Origin: Glaciecola sp947496235
GTDB lineage: Bacteria; Pseudomonadota; Gammaproteobacteria; Enterobacterales; Alteromonadaceae
Length of the DNA: 64,000 bases
Assembly: GCF_050306235.1 (NCBI RefSeq)
Contig: NZ_JBLWFH010000008.1
Span: 165,607 to 229,606 of the forward strand
Reading direction: 5' to 3'
Each line of letters starts with the position of its first letter. Positions within the stretch are counted from its first letter, which is position 1. The notes under the pieces are model-generated. The model saw only the letters and a list, made by a program, of their open reading frames with translations, made no database searches and was not told where the DNA came from. The translations under genes and the position numbers were made by a program. This document shows, piece after piece, positions 44,573-53,048 of this stretch.

Positions 44573-45892
44573 ATGTCATATCCAGAGATAGACAAACTTT
44601 ACCGCGACCACATTCAAGAATTACAGGTGCGAGCTAGAGAAGCCCTCGATAGAGAAGGCATTGACGGTATCATTATTCACTCGGGGCAACTTACGTATCA
44701 ATTTTTGGATGACAATGCTTATCCTTTTAAGGTAAATCCGCATTTCAAAGCCTGGCTTCCGATCATAGATAATCCCAATTCTTGGTTGGTAGTAAATGGT
44801 GTCGACAAGCCCAAACTAATTTTTTATCGTCCGGTAGATTTTTGGCATAAAGTACCTGATGAACCCGAGGATTTTTGGGTCGAGCATTTCGATATTGTGT
44901 ATTTAAAACACGCCAACAATGTCGAGAAGTTTTTACCATACGATCGCGCTAAATACGCCTACTTGGGTGAGCATATTGAAGTGGCTCAGGCTTTAGGTAT
45001 TTCAATAGTAAATCCTGACAAACTGATACATTATTTACACTGGAAACGCGCATATAAAACAGATTATGAACTTGCTTGCATGCGAGAAGCGAACAGAGTC
45101 GCTGTGCTGTCTCATAAAGCCGCCGCGTTAGCATTTGCTCGTGGTATGTCCGAGTTTGAGATTTACCAAGCGTATTTAAGGCAAGCTAAGCAAGGCGAAA
45201 ATGAAATGCCTTACAATGGAATTGTCGCACTTAATAAAAATGCATCCATTTTACATTACATGGTACAAGACAAGATTCCTCCAGATGCACATTTATCTTT
45301 CTTAATTGACGCAGGCGCTAGCTTTAGAGGATATGCCGCTGACATTACTAGAACTTATACACATGGTCCCGGCCCATTTGAAGATTTAATTGTGCAAGTA
45401 GATGAGCTAACCCAGAAGTTGGCGGCAGCATTGAAACCAGGTATTCAGTATACCAGTATTCATGAACAAGCGTTTGCCGGTATAGCGCAAATTTTGTTTA
45501 GTAATCATATTGTTAATTTAACCGCAGAAGGTATCTTAGAACAGGATATCGTCGGTACCTTCTTCCCACATGGCATAGGGCATTTCTTAGGGTTACAGGT
45601 ACATGATGTGGGTGGTCATTTTGCAGATGATAGAGGCACGCCAAAGCCTGCTCCTGAGGCGCATCCATTTTTACGTTGCACCAGAGAAGTTGAAGCAGGC
45701 CAAGTCTTTACCATTGAGCCTGGACTCTACTTTATTGATTCGTTATTGGCTGACCTGCAAAGCAGAGAAGAATCTAAGTTCATTAATTGGAATGTGGTTG
45801 AGAAGCTTAAGCCTTATGGCGGCATCCGTATTGAGGACAACGTAATAGTCCATAAAGATCGCAATGAGAATATGACGAGGGAGCTTTGGTAG
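44573..45892 (+). CDS. pepQ: Xaa-Pro dipeptidase
   Basis: Cytoplasmic prolidase splitting Xaa-Pro dipeptides. Metal ligands are seen in FLIDAGASFRGYAADITR (two Asp), PHGIGHFLGLQVHD (His), FTIEPGLYFI (Glu) and GGIRIEDNVIV (Glu). 439 residues, near E. coli PepQ. AGAAGGAAA precedes the ATG. It often accompanies fadBA in gammaproteobacteria; here slt lies between. Confidence 0.94.
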   Translation: MSYPEIDKLYRDHIQELQVRAREALDREGIDGIIIHSGQLTYQFLDDNAYPFKVNPHFKAWLPIIDNPNSWLVVNGVDKPKLIFYRPVDFWHKVPDEPEDFWVEHFDIVYLKHANNVEKFLPYDRAKYAYLGEHIEVAQALGISIVNPDKLIHYLHWKRAYKTDYELACMREANRVAVLSHKAAALAFARGMSEFEIYQAYLRQAKQGENEMPYNGIVALNKNASILHYMVQDKIPPDAHLSFLIDAGASFRGYAADITRTYTHGPGPFEDLIVQVDELTQKLAAALKPGIQYTSIHEQAFAGIAQILFSNHIVNLTAEGILEQDIVGTFFPHGIGHFLGLQVHDVGGHFADDRGTPKPAPEAHPFLRCTREVEAGQVFTIEPGLYFIDSLLADLQSREESKFINWNVVEKLKPYGGIRIEDNVIVHKDRNENMTRELW

Positions 45893-45898
45893 CTCCCT
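45878..45898 (+). other. Hairpin over the pepQ stop codon
   Basis: AGGGAGCT-TTGGT-AGCTCCCT forms a perfect 8-bp stem covering the TAG stop. No T tract follows, so it is not a standard terminator; it may protect the 3' end of the message. Confidence 0.5.
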
Positions 45899-45915
45899 GA
45901 TGTTTAGCTGGTTAG

Positions 45916-46887
45916 CTAGCTGTCTCGATTGACTGCCAAATCGGCTAAAGACAGCAGCGCTTGCTTGTAATTGCTATCTGGAAGAATCGCGATTGCGTCT
46001 TTAGCTTTCTTCGCTTCAGCTTCAGCTAGCGATTTAGTGTAATCTAACGAGCCCGCCGCTTTCATGGCTACCAAAATAGTATCAAAGTGTTGCATGCCGT
46101 TGGCATTTTCAATGGCATCTCGAATTAACTGTTGAGTTGATTCATCACTGTTCCACATAGCATGTAAAAGTGGCAACGTAGGTTTGCCTTCAGCTAAATC
46201 ATCGCCGGCATTTTTACCCATTTCATCTTCTGTTGCAGTGTAATCCAATACATCGTCGATAAGTTGAAAGGCTGTACCTAAATGTTTTCCATATTGCTGC
46301 ATTGCATATTCAACATCTTGGCGTTGATCTGTTAATACAGCAGCAAGCTGGGTAGCCGCTTCAAATAAACGTGCGGTTTTACTGTAAATTACATCTAGAT
46401 AACTTTCTTCAGTAGTGTTGGGATCGTTACAGTTCATTAACTGCATGACTTCGCCTTGGGCTATTCGATTTGTCGCGTCTGATAAGATCTCCATCACTCG
46501 CATGCGATTGATTTCAACCATCATTTGAAACGCGCGGGTGTACAAAAAGTCGCCTACTAACACACTGGCTTGGTTACCGAACACGGCATTGGCAGTTTCG
46601 CGGCCTCTTCGCAACATTGATTCATCTACTACATCATCATGCAGTAACGTTGCTGTATGGATAAATTCAATAATAGCCGCAAGTTTGTGATGTTCGGTTG
46701 ATTGAATATGTAAGGCTTTGGCTGCCAGCACAGTGAGCAAGGGGCGCAGACGTTTTCCGCCACTGTTTACGATATAAAATCCTAATTGATTAATCAGCGC
46801 GACATCGGATTCTACTTGTTTTTGAATAAGTTGATTCACAGCCGTCATGTCGGCATCGGCGAGTTGTCGTATTGTGTTTAAGTCCAT
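45916..46887 (-). CDS. ispB: Octaprenyl diphosphate synthase
   Basis: Long-chain trans-prenyl diphosphate synthase making the quinone side chain. First Asp-rich motif LLHDDVVDESMLRRG and second LIDDVLDYTATEDEMGKNAGDD. 323 residues as in E. coli. Divergent from rplU-rpmA, the conserved arrangement. Confidence 0.95.
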   Translation of the reverse strand: MDLNTIRQLADADMTAVNQLIQKQVESDVALINQLGFYIVNSGGKRLRPLLTVLAAKALHIQSTEHHKLAAIIEFIHTATLLHDDVVDESMLRRGRETANAVFGNQASVLVGDFLYTRAFQMMVEINRMRVMEILSDATNRIAQGEVMQLMNCNDPNTTEESYLDVIYSKTARLFEAATQLAAVLTDQRQDVEYAMQQYGKHLGTAFQLIDDVLDYTATEDEMGKNAGDDLAEGKPTLPLLHAMWNSDESTQQLIRDAIENANGMQHFDTILVAMKAAGSLDYTKSLAEAEAKKAKDAIAILPDSNYKQALLSLADLAVNRDS

Positions 46888-47017
46888 TGGGTGGAAAGCT
46901 AGTTTTTATTTGCTGTGTATTGTACATAAATTTAGGCTTTTTACAGCATCATTAGGCGGATTTAATGGTATGTGTAAAAAATAGTCGAAATAATCGGCAA
47001 ATATCCTGAATTAGTAC

Positions 47018-47046
47018 TTGCGAGACGGGCAAAGTTTACGTACAAT
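47018..47046 (+). promoter_or_regulatory. Promoter of rplU-rpmA
   Basis: TTGCGA (47018-47023), 17-bp spacer, TACAAT (47041-47046), then GC-rich TCGCGCCC typical of growth-rate-controlled promoters. Leader is about 45 nt. Confidence 0.75.
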
Positions 47047-47098
47047 TCGCGCCCTGTTTTTTGAATTGAGCGCAATATAGCGCAGAGCGGAGATTTAT

Positions 47099-47410
47099 AT
47101 GTACGCGGTTTTCCAAAGTGGTGGTAAACAACACCGTGTGGCTGAAGGCCAAACCGTTCGTCTTGAGAAAATCGAAGTTGCTCCAGGTGAGTCAGTAGAT
47201 TTCGATGATGTCTTGATGGTAAGTAATGGTGACGATGTTAAAATTGGTACACCATATGTAGCAGGCGGCAAAGTGACTGCAGAAGTAGTTACTCATGGTC
47301 GTGGAGATAAAGTTCAGATAGTGAAGTTCCGTCGTCGTAAGCATTCACGCAAGCAAGCGGGACATCGTCAGTGGTTCACGGAAGTGAAAATCACTGGTAT
47401 CACAGCTTAA
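47099..47410 (+). CDS. rplU: 50S ribosomal protein L21
   Basis: 103 residues beginning MYAVFQSGGKQHRV and containing KVQIVKFRRRKHSRKQAGHRQ, the 23S-binding basic block typical of L21. GGAG precedes the ATG. First gene of the L21-L27 operon. Confidence 0.98.
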   Translation: MYAVFQSGGKQHRVAEGQTVRLEKIEVAPGESVDFDDVLMVSNGDDVKIGTPYVAGGKVTAEVVTHGRGDKVQIVKFRRRKHSRKQAGHRQWFTEVKITGITA

Positions 47411-47425
47411 TTAGGAGACGAACAC

Positions 47426-47683
47426 ATGGCACATAAAAAGGCTGGTGGTAGTACCAAAAACGGTCGCGATTCAATTAGTAAACGCTTAGGTGTTAAGCGT
47501 TTCGGTGGACAATCAGTTCTTGCTGGTAACATCTTGGTTCGTCAACGTGGTACAAAATTCCACGCAGGTGATAACGTAGGTATCGGTAAAGATCACACGT
47601 TGTTTGCCCTTTCTGACGGCAAAGTACAGTTTGAAGTAAAAGGTCCAAAGAATCGTAAATACGTAAGTATTGTCGCTGAATAG
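47426..47683 (+). CDS. rpmA: 50S ribosomal protein L27
   Basis: 85 residues with N-terminal AHKKAGGSTKNGRDS reaching the peptidyl-transferase centre, and RQRGTKFHAGDNVGIGKDHTL. AGGAG lies before the ATG, 15 bp after rplU. Confidence 0.98.
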   Translation: MAHKKAGGSTKNGRDSISKRLGVKRFGGQSVLAGNILVRQRGTKFHAGDNVGIGKDHTLFALSDGKVQFEVKGPKNRKYVSIVAE

Positions 47684-47704
47684 ACTTTATACGCTAACGA
47701 ATTG

Positions 47705-47731
47705 AAAAGCCGCTTAGTTAAGCGGCTTTTT
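47705..47731 (+). terminator. Intrinsic terminator of rplU-rpmA
   Basis: AAAAGCCGCTTA (47705-47716) pairs with TAAGCGGCTTTT (47719-47730), ending in T. It separates rpmA from obgE. Confidence 0.85.
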
Positions 47732-47743
47732 CTTTGTGCGGTA

Positions 47744-47900
47744 GATAATGGAGCCTTAAATAATGGAGCCGTAGTTCATTTATATAATGGAGCCGTAGTT
47801 CATTCTCACCTATCCATTGCACTTTAAACGTTTTTACCGGGTAAACGGTGAGAATGAACTACGGCTCCATTATATAAATGAACTACGGCTCCATTATTTA
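47744..47900. repeat. Palindromic intergenic element, copy 2
   Basis: Perfect 54-bp inverted arms (47757-47810 and 47847-47900) around a 36-bp centre. The same 19-mer AATGGAGCCGTAGTTCATT occurs twice per arm, here with linker TATAT. The centre matches copy 1 only when reversed (GTTTAC, GTAAAAA and GG-TA shared), so the copy is inverted relative to copy 1. It lies between rpmA and obgE. Confidence 0.93.
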
Positions 47901-47913
47901 CATCTCCATTATT

Positions 47914-47942
47914 TTGCGCTTTTGCGTACTTTTTAGTAATCT
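47914..47942 (+). promoter_or_regulatory. Candidate obgE promoter
   Basis: TTGCGC (47914-47919), 17-bp spacer, TAATCT (47937-47942). It would be needed because a terminator and a repeat element separate obgE from rpmA. The -10 is weak. Confidence 0.4.
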
Positions 47943-47970
47943 TTTAGTTCGAGACAAGAGATAAACAGTT

Positions 47971-49131
47971 ATGAAATTTGTAGATGAAGCTGAGATTCGT
48001 GTAGAAGCCGGTGACGGTGGTAATGGCACAATCAGCTTTCGCCGTGAAAAATTTGTACCAAAAGGTGGCCCCGACGGTGGTGATGGCGGGGATGGTGGTA
48101 GCGTTTTTCTCGAGGCGGATGAAAACCTCAACACGCTGATCGACTACAGATTCGAACGTTTTCATCGAGCTCAGCGTGGACAAAACGGCCAAAGTCGTAA
48201 TTGTAACGGTAAAAAAGGCGAAGATCTCATTGTCAAAGTGCCAGTTGGTACGCGAGCAACGGATAAAGATACACATGAAGTATTGGCTGACCTTACCAGT
48301 AATGGCCAGAGAGTAAAAGTTGCACAAGGGGGATTTCATGGTTTGGGCAACGCGCGTTTTAAAAGCTCTGTTAACCGTGCGCCACGACAAAAGTCAGATG
48401 GTACACCGGGTGAAATTCGAACCCTACATTTAGAACTTATGTTACTTGCTGATGTTGGACTATTGGGATTACCCAATGCAGGTAAATCCACTTTCATTAG
48501 ATCCGTATCTGCGGCTAAACCCAAGGTTGCCGATTATCCTTTTACTACCCTAGTACCAAATCTTGGTGTGGTAAGATTAGATACTCAATCAAGTTTTGTG
48601 ATTGCAGACATTCCTGGATTAATTGAAGGTGCTTCAGACGGCGCAGGACTCGGTATTCAGTTTTTAAAGCATCTAGAACGTTGCCGTGTTTTATTACACC
48701 TTGTGGATGTAATGCCGGCAGATGGTTCAGATCCGGTTGAGAATGCCCTGACTATTCTTCACGAACTAGAACAATACAGTCCCAAGTTAGCAGCCAAACC
48801 AAGATGGCTAGTGTTTAATAAAGTAGATCTTCTACTTGAAGAAGAAGCAGAAGAACTTTGTTCAAATATAGCTGAGCAACTTGGATGGGAAGGGGATTAC
48901 TACCAAATATCCGCATTCCATAAGATGGGGGTGATGGAAATCTGTAGTGACCTGATGGATTATATCGAAACACTTCCAGCAGAGAATTCAGCCATTGAAA
49001 AAGATGACGAATCTGGATTTAAGTGGGATGATTCTCGACAAAATGTCCCAACATCATCAGACGTTCATGATGACGACGATGATGATGATGATTGGGATGA
49101 CCATCCAAATGTTATCTATACCAACGAATGA
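47971..49131 (+). CDS. obgE: Obg family GTPase ObgE/CgtA
   Basis: Essential GTPase of 50S assembly and stringent control. The glycine-rich Obg fold (about 1-158: GGDGGNGTISFRREKF, KGGPDGGDGGDGG) is followed by the G domain with GLPNAGKSTF, DIPGLIEGASDGAGLG and FNKVDLL. The C-terminal tail is strongly acidic, with a run of Asp. 386 residues. AAGAG before the ATG. Ends 4 bp inside elaA. Confidence 0.96.
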   Translation: MKFVDEAEIRVEAGDGGNGTISFRREKFVPKGGPDGGDGGDGGSVFLEADENLNTLIDYRFERFHRAQRGQNGQSRNCNGKKGEDLIVKVPVGTRATDKDTHEVLADLTSNGQRVKVAQGGFHGLGNARFKSSVNRAPRQKSDGTPGEIRTLHLELMLLADVGLLGLPNAGKSTFIRSVSAAKPKVADYPFTTLVPNLGVVRLDTQSSFVIADIPGLIEGASDGAGLGIQFLKHLERCRVLLHLVDVMPADGSDPVENALTILHELEQYSPKLAAKPRWLVFNKVDLLLEEEAEELCSNIAEQLGWEGDYYQISAFHKMGVMEICSDLMDYIETLPAENSAIEKDDESGFKWDDSRQNVPTSSDVHDDDDDDDDWDDHPNVIYTNE

Positions 49132-49568
49132 AGCGGCATTGCTTAGATTTTTCAGCATTAACCCCGAACCAAGTCTATGACATATTAAGACTTCGTTCGG
49201 AAGTCTTTGTGATTGAACAAAATTGTCTATATTTAGATGCAGATGGCAAAGACCCAAAGTGTAAGCACTTATTTTATTATGCAGGCGATACGCTTGCTGC
49301 CTATGCTCGCTTACTTCCTAAAGGTACCAGTTATCCTTCAGTCAGTATTGGCAGAATATTGGTTGCTGAAGAATTTAGAAAACACGCATTAGGCAAGCAG
49401 TTGGTAGAGGATGCTATCAAAAGCTGCCATTCCTTTTGGCCTGATGAAACAATTACTATTGGCGCTCAAAAATATCTTCTCAATTTTTATCAATCACTAG
49501 GATTTAAAGTAATTGGTGACGAATATTTAGAAGACGGTATTATGCATGTTGATATGCAATTGCAGTAA
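49128..49568 (+). CDS. elaA: GNAT acetyltransferase ElaA
   Basis: 146-residue GNAT protein of the ElaA family: LRSEVFVIEQNCLYLDADGKD at the start, acetyl-CoA loop region IGRILVAEEFRKHALGKQLV, and FYQSLGFKVIGDEYLEDGI at the end. Substrate unknown. The ATG overlaps the obgE stop (ATGA), so translation is coupled. Confidence 0.88.
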   Translation: MKRHCLDFSALTPNQVYDILRLRSEVFVIEQNCLYLDADGKDPKCKHLFYYAGDTLAAYARLLPKGTSYPSVSIGRILVAEEFRKHALGKQLVEDAIKSCHSFWPDETITIGAQKYLLNFYQSLGFKVIGDEYLEDGIMHVDMQLQ

Positions 49569-49582
49569 AAGGTAGTTTAAGC

Positions 49583-50077
49583 GTGAGAATATCCATGATT
49601 GCCGCTATGGCGAACAATAGAGTGATAGGGTTAGATAATCAAATGCCATGGCATTTGCCAGCGGATTTAAAGCATTTTAAAGCCGTCACACTGGGTAAAC
49701 CAGTTGTCATGGGACGTAAAACCTACGAATCAATAGGTAAAGCTCTACCTGGAAGAAAAAACATCGTTATCACGCGTAATCAAGCTTATCAACTGACTGA
49801 TGCCATAGTGGTGGAAACCATAGAGTCTGCGCTAAAAGTTGCAAGTATAGAATCATCAGAAGTCATGATAATTGGCGGAGGGGCTATATATGAAGCAGTC
49901 TTGCCTCTAGCAGATAAACTATTTTTGACCTTTATTGATTTAGAGGTGGAAGGTGATACACAGTTTCCAGATTATAATGCACAAGCAAAGTGGATTGAGG
50001 TTGATTCAGAACATCATCTAGCTGACGAAAAAAATCCTTATGATTACAAGTTCGTTACCTTAGAGCGAGCTTCTTGA
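49583..50077 (+). CDS. folA: Dihydrofolate reductase
   Basis: Reduces dihydrofolate with NADPH. Seen: MPWHLPADLKHFK with the catalytic Asp, VVMGRKTYESIGKALPGR and MIIGGGAIYEAVLPLAD. 164 residues, normal length. GTG start with AAGG upstream, 14 bp after elaA, so it may be the last gene of the obgE-elaA-folA unit. It overlaps the convergent gene by 34 bp. Confidence 0.95.
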   Translation: MRISMIAAMANNRVIGLDNQMPWHLPADLKHFKAVTLGKPVVMGRKTYESIGKALPGRKNIVITRNQAYQLTDAIVVETIESALKVASIESSEVMIIGGGAIYEAVLPLADKLFLTFIDLEVEGDTQFPDYNAQAKWIEVDSEHHLADEKNPYDYKFVTLERAS

Positions 50078-50568
50078 CGCGCCAAGCCGAAACTATAGAA
50101 ATATCCGTACAGGGCACTAAAAAATATTGAAGGAATAACCGTCGGCCAAAGATTAGGTGTCGAAAAGCTAATGTTTATTCCGATTACCAACAAAGACTGT
50201 AACAGAAGCGCGGGAACAGGGGCTAAAATGAGGCCTGGAATGCAACTTCCGTGGCACAGTTTTTCATAGGTTTCTATACTGTGACTAATGGTCTCCACAG
50301 TGGCACATTTTTCACTTTTACTCATCTTTGACCACCTAGGAAGAATAAACGCAAGACAATAGTTTGATGTGCCAAATCGTCTGTAACAGGATTCTAAAAG
50401 ATAAGTAAAAATCAAGGTTATTGCACCACTATATGTGCCTTGCACTATAGCGGCCTTGAATAAAATAGATGTATCCGAAGTGATGAGACTGTTAGCATAC
50501 CAAGCCCAACTGGCATAGAAACTAAAAGCTACAAACGCAGATACAAACAATCTTATATAGGTTGACAT
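50044..50568 (-). CDS. Hypothetical multi-spanning membrane protein
   Basis: Not recognised. About 174 residues with four likely membrane helices (near 5-28, 35-60, 105-130 and 137-160) and a polar Ser/Lys/Cys-rich cytoplasmic-looking section in the middle. Start uncertain: TTG 50574, GTG 50571 and ATG 50568 all follow GAGGG; ATG 50568 is given. The 3' end lies inside folA on the opposite strand. Confidence 0.55.
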   Translation of the reverse strand: MSTYIRLFVSAFVAFSFYASWAWYANSLITSDTSILFKAAIVQGTYSGAITLIFTYLLESCYRRFGTSNYCLAFILPRWSKMSKSEKCATVETISHSIETYEKLCHGSCIPGLILAPVPALLLQSLLVIGINISFSTPNLWPTVIPSIFFSALYGYFYSFGLARQEARSKVTNL

Positions 50569-50632
50569 CACCAAAGACGCCCTCGGTTATTGGGTAAATA
50601 ACAGGCGCACTTTGGGATTAAATCGTTCTGAT

Positions 50633-51619
50633 TTACTGAGCTCCAAAGAGCGCGTCAGTATTGAGACCTTCTTGGCGCAATAAATCTTTCAATTTTTTTA
50701 AGGCTTCAACCTGAATTTGCCTGACTCTTTCTCTTGTTAGCCCAATTTCGACACCCACTTCTTCTAAAGTCGAGGGTTCATAGCCCAAAAGACCAAACCT
50801 GCGAGCTAAAACTTCTTTGTGTTTAGGACTTAAGAGACTCATCCAACCAACAATACTATCGTTAATATTATTGTTTTGTAGCGAGCTTTCCGGACTATCT
50901 TGGTAATCGTCGGCGATGGTATCAACAATTGATTTGTCGCCATCTCCGCCAATGGGAGTATCCACAGAGCTAATACGTTCATTTAGCTTAAACATGCGTC
51001 TTATACTAGAGGCCGGCTCACCTGTAGCGTCGGATATTTCTTCTGGCGTGGGTTCATGGTCCAGTTCTTGAGACAATTTACGCGCGGTGCGTAAATACAA
51101 ATTCAATTCTTTAACTATATGAATGGGCAACCTAATAGTCCGCGTTTGGTTCATCAAAGCGCGCTCTATTGTTTGCCTGATCCACCAAGTAGCATAGGTA
51201 GAAAATCGAAAGCCTCGTTCGGGATCAAATTTTTCAACCGCTCGAATTAGCCCTAAATTGCCTTCTTCGATCAAGTCTAATAAGGCAAGACCTCGGCTAT
51301 TGTAGCGCCTAGCGATTTTTACGACTAAGCGAAGATTACTTACTATCATGCGCTCACGAGAAGCTTGATCGCCTTTCAGCGCAGCTCTGGCATACATGAT
51401 TTCTTCTTCGGCACTTAATAATGGAGAAAAGCCAATTTCGTTGAGATACAGCTGAGTTGCATCTAAATTTTTGACATTTAATTGATCTGAGGAAAGATCA
51501 ATTCGATCATTGTCAGAGTAATCGTCGTCTGAATAGGCTGATTCATCGTCAATATCTTTCAGTTCTACATCATCCAGATTATCCTGAATGTCCTTTTGGT
51601 CTATCCCTTGACTTACCAT
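50633..51619 (-). CDS. rpoS: RNA polymerase sigma factor RpoS
   Basis: Stationary-phase and general-stress sigma factor. Region 1.2 (DATQLYLNEIGFSPLLSAEEE), region 2 with FDPERGFRFSTYATWWIRQ (-10 binding) and region 4 with ESTLEEVGVEIGLTRERVRQ-type helix-turn-helix. 328 residues (E. coli 330). ATG 51619 is fixed by AGGAGG five bases upstream; an in-frame start at 51640 precedes that site. In relatives the main promoter lies inside nlpD. Confidence 0.96.
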   Translation of the reverse strand: MVSQGIDQKDIQDNLDDVELKDIDDESAYSDDDYSDNDRIDLSSDQLNVKNLDATQLYLNEIGFSPLLSAEEEIMYARAALKGDQASRERMIVSNLRLVVKIARRYNSRGLALLDLIEEGNLGLIRAVEKFDPERGFRFSTYATWWIRQTIERALMNQTRTIRLPIHIVKELNLYLRTARKLSQELDHEPTPEEISDATGEPASSIRRMFKLNERISSVDTPIGGDGDKSIVDTIADDYQDSPESSLQNNNINDSIVGWMSLLSPKHKEVLARRFGLLGYEPSTLEEVGVEIGLTRERVRQIQVEALKKLKDLLRQEGLNTDALFGAQ

Positions 51620-51661
51620 ACTAACCTCCTCAACACGCAAAGATGATTGAAAAAGAAAATA

Positions 51662-52462
51662 TCAGGGTAAATACTGCAGTGGATCCATTGATTGTCCACG
51701 TTTCCTGATCTCAAAGTGCAACATGGTCTCACTAGCTCCGGTGTTACCCATGGTTGCTATTTGCTGTCCTTGCAAAACAAAACTTTGCTCACTAACTAAA
51801 ATACGCTCATTGTGTGCGTATGCACTTAAGTACTCATCGTTGTGCTTTATGATAATTAAATTACCATATCCCTTCAGGGCGTTGCCTGCGTACACAACTT
51901 TGCCGTTAGCAGCTGCGAGAATAGGCGACCCAATCGGACCTTTAATATCAAGTCCTCTGTTAGTGCCATCAATACCTACCGTAGCGACTCGATTAACGCC
52001 TGATGCTGGCCAGATCCAATTTTCAACTAAATCTGTGTTCAGAGCTGGCTTAGACTCGCTATTTTGCTGTCTTTGACGGACACGTTGACGATTAAGATAC
52101 CCCTCCCTAGAACTTTCGTCAACCTTTGAATTGCGAATTAAATCAACTTTAGTCGAATTATTCTTGGTTTTGGCAATCGAATTTGTTTGCGGAGTTAACC
52201 TGATGTTTTGATTGGGGAAAATTTCATAAGGAGCAGAAAGGTTATTCCAAGCAGCGAGATCACGATAAGTGTTACCACTATAAAAGGCAATAGAAAATAA
52301 TGTATCGCCCCTTTTGACCCGATAACTTGTGCCCGTGATTTGGGTAAGATTATTTTGACTGGCTAACTTGGTAGATAGGGTATGCACAGGGGCTGGTGTG
52401 CTGCGACCTGTACAAGCAGCCACAATGATACAAAGGAGTATAATAGTGACTCTTTTTTCCAT
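51662..52462 (-). CDS. nlpD: Murein hydrolase activator NlpD
   Basis: Outer-membrane lipoprotein activating amidase AmiC at the septum. Lipobox AAC (Cys at about 17), one LysM domain (YRVKRGDTLFSIAFYSGNTYRDLAAWN, about 47-90), a Gln/Asn-rich linker and a C-terminal M23/LytM domain. The zinc site is broken (GLDIKG lacks the His of HxxxD), as in other NlpD proteins, so it is not itself a peptidase. Confidence 0.93.
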   Translation of the reverse strand: MEKRVTIILLCIIVAACTGRSTPAPVHTLSTKLASQNNLTQITGTSYRVKRGDTLFSIAFYSGNTYRDLAAWNNLSAPYEIFPNQNIRLTPQTNSIAKTKNNSTKVDLIRNSKVDESSREGYLNRQRVRQRQQNSESKPALNTDLVENWIWPASGVNRVATVGIDGTNRGLDIKGPIGSPILAAANGKVVYAGNALKGYGNLIIIKHNDEYLSAYAHNERILVSEQSFVLQGQQIATMGNTGASETMLHFEIRKRGQSMDPLQYLP

Positions 52463-52469
52463 GGGCGAG

Positions 52470-53048
52470 TTACCGTAGGACTAAATAAGCAACAATAGCC
52501 AGTACGACAACACTCCAACCTATGACTTCAATATATTGTTTTAATCTTGCTTCCATTGGCGGACCACCCCACTTCATGAAAGCCGCCACTAAGAAAAATC
52601 GCAAACCACGACCTACTGCTGAGGCAATAACAAAAGGGAAAAATGGCATAATCAACGCGCCCGCGCTAATGGTAAATATTTTATAAGGTATGGGTGAGAA
52701 GCCGGCTAAAAAAACGACCCAGACACCATATTCGGCAAACCAAGATTCAGCCAAAGCCAATTTATCACCATAGCCCCATTCAATTGCCATGGGCCCAAGC
52801 CAAGTCTCGAAGGTGAAATATCCGAGTAAATAACCAAAAATACCACCTATAATGGAAGCAACAGTGGTTACTGTTGCAAATCGCCATGCTTTGTCTGTTT
52901 GACTTAATACCATGGGCGCTAGCATCACGTCTGGTGGTATAGGGAAAAATGTCGATTCAGCACAACTTAGACCGGCAAGATAACGTTCGGCATGCCTATG
53001 TCTCGACCATCTTAAACAGGTATCATAGAGTCCAGTGAATATTTTCAC
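52470..53048 (-). CDS. yqaA: YqaA-family membrane protein
   Basis: 192-residue DedA/VTT-related membrane protein with FFPIPPDVMLAPMVL at the N-terminal part, a Gly-rich helix (IIGGIFGYLLGYF) and FSPIPYKIFTISAGAL with the conserved proline pair. Family function is not established; relatives flip lipids. Lies between pcm and nlpD and overlaps pcm by 4 bp. Confidence 0.85.
   Translation of the reverse strand: MKIFTGLYDTCLRWSRHRHAERYLAGLSCAESTFFPIPPDVMLAPMVLSQTDKAWRFATVTTVASIIGGIFGYLLGYFTFETWLGPMAIEWGYGDKLALAESWFAEYGVWVVFLAGFSPIPYKIFTISAGALIMPFFPFVIASAVGRGLRFFLVAAFMKWGGPPMEARLKQYIEVIGWSVVVLAIVAYLVLR

Noticed and set aside
45878..45898. Intrinsic terminator for pepQ
   Set aside because: The stem is strong but no T tract follows in either direction; kept only as a hairpin.
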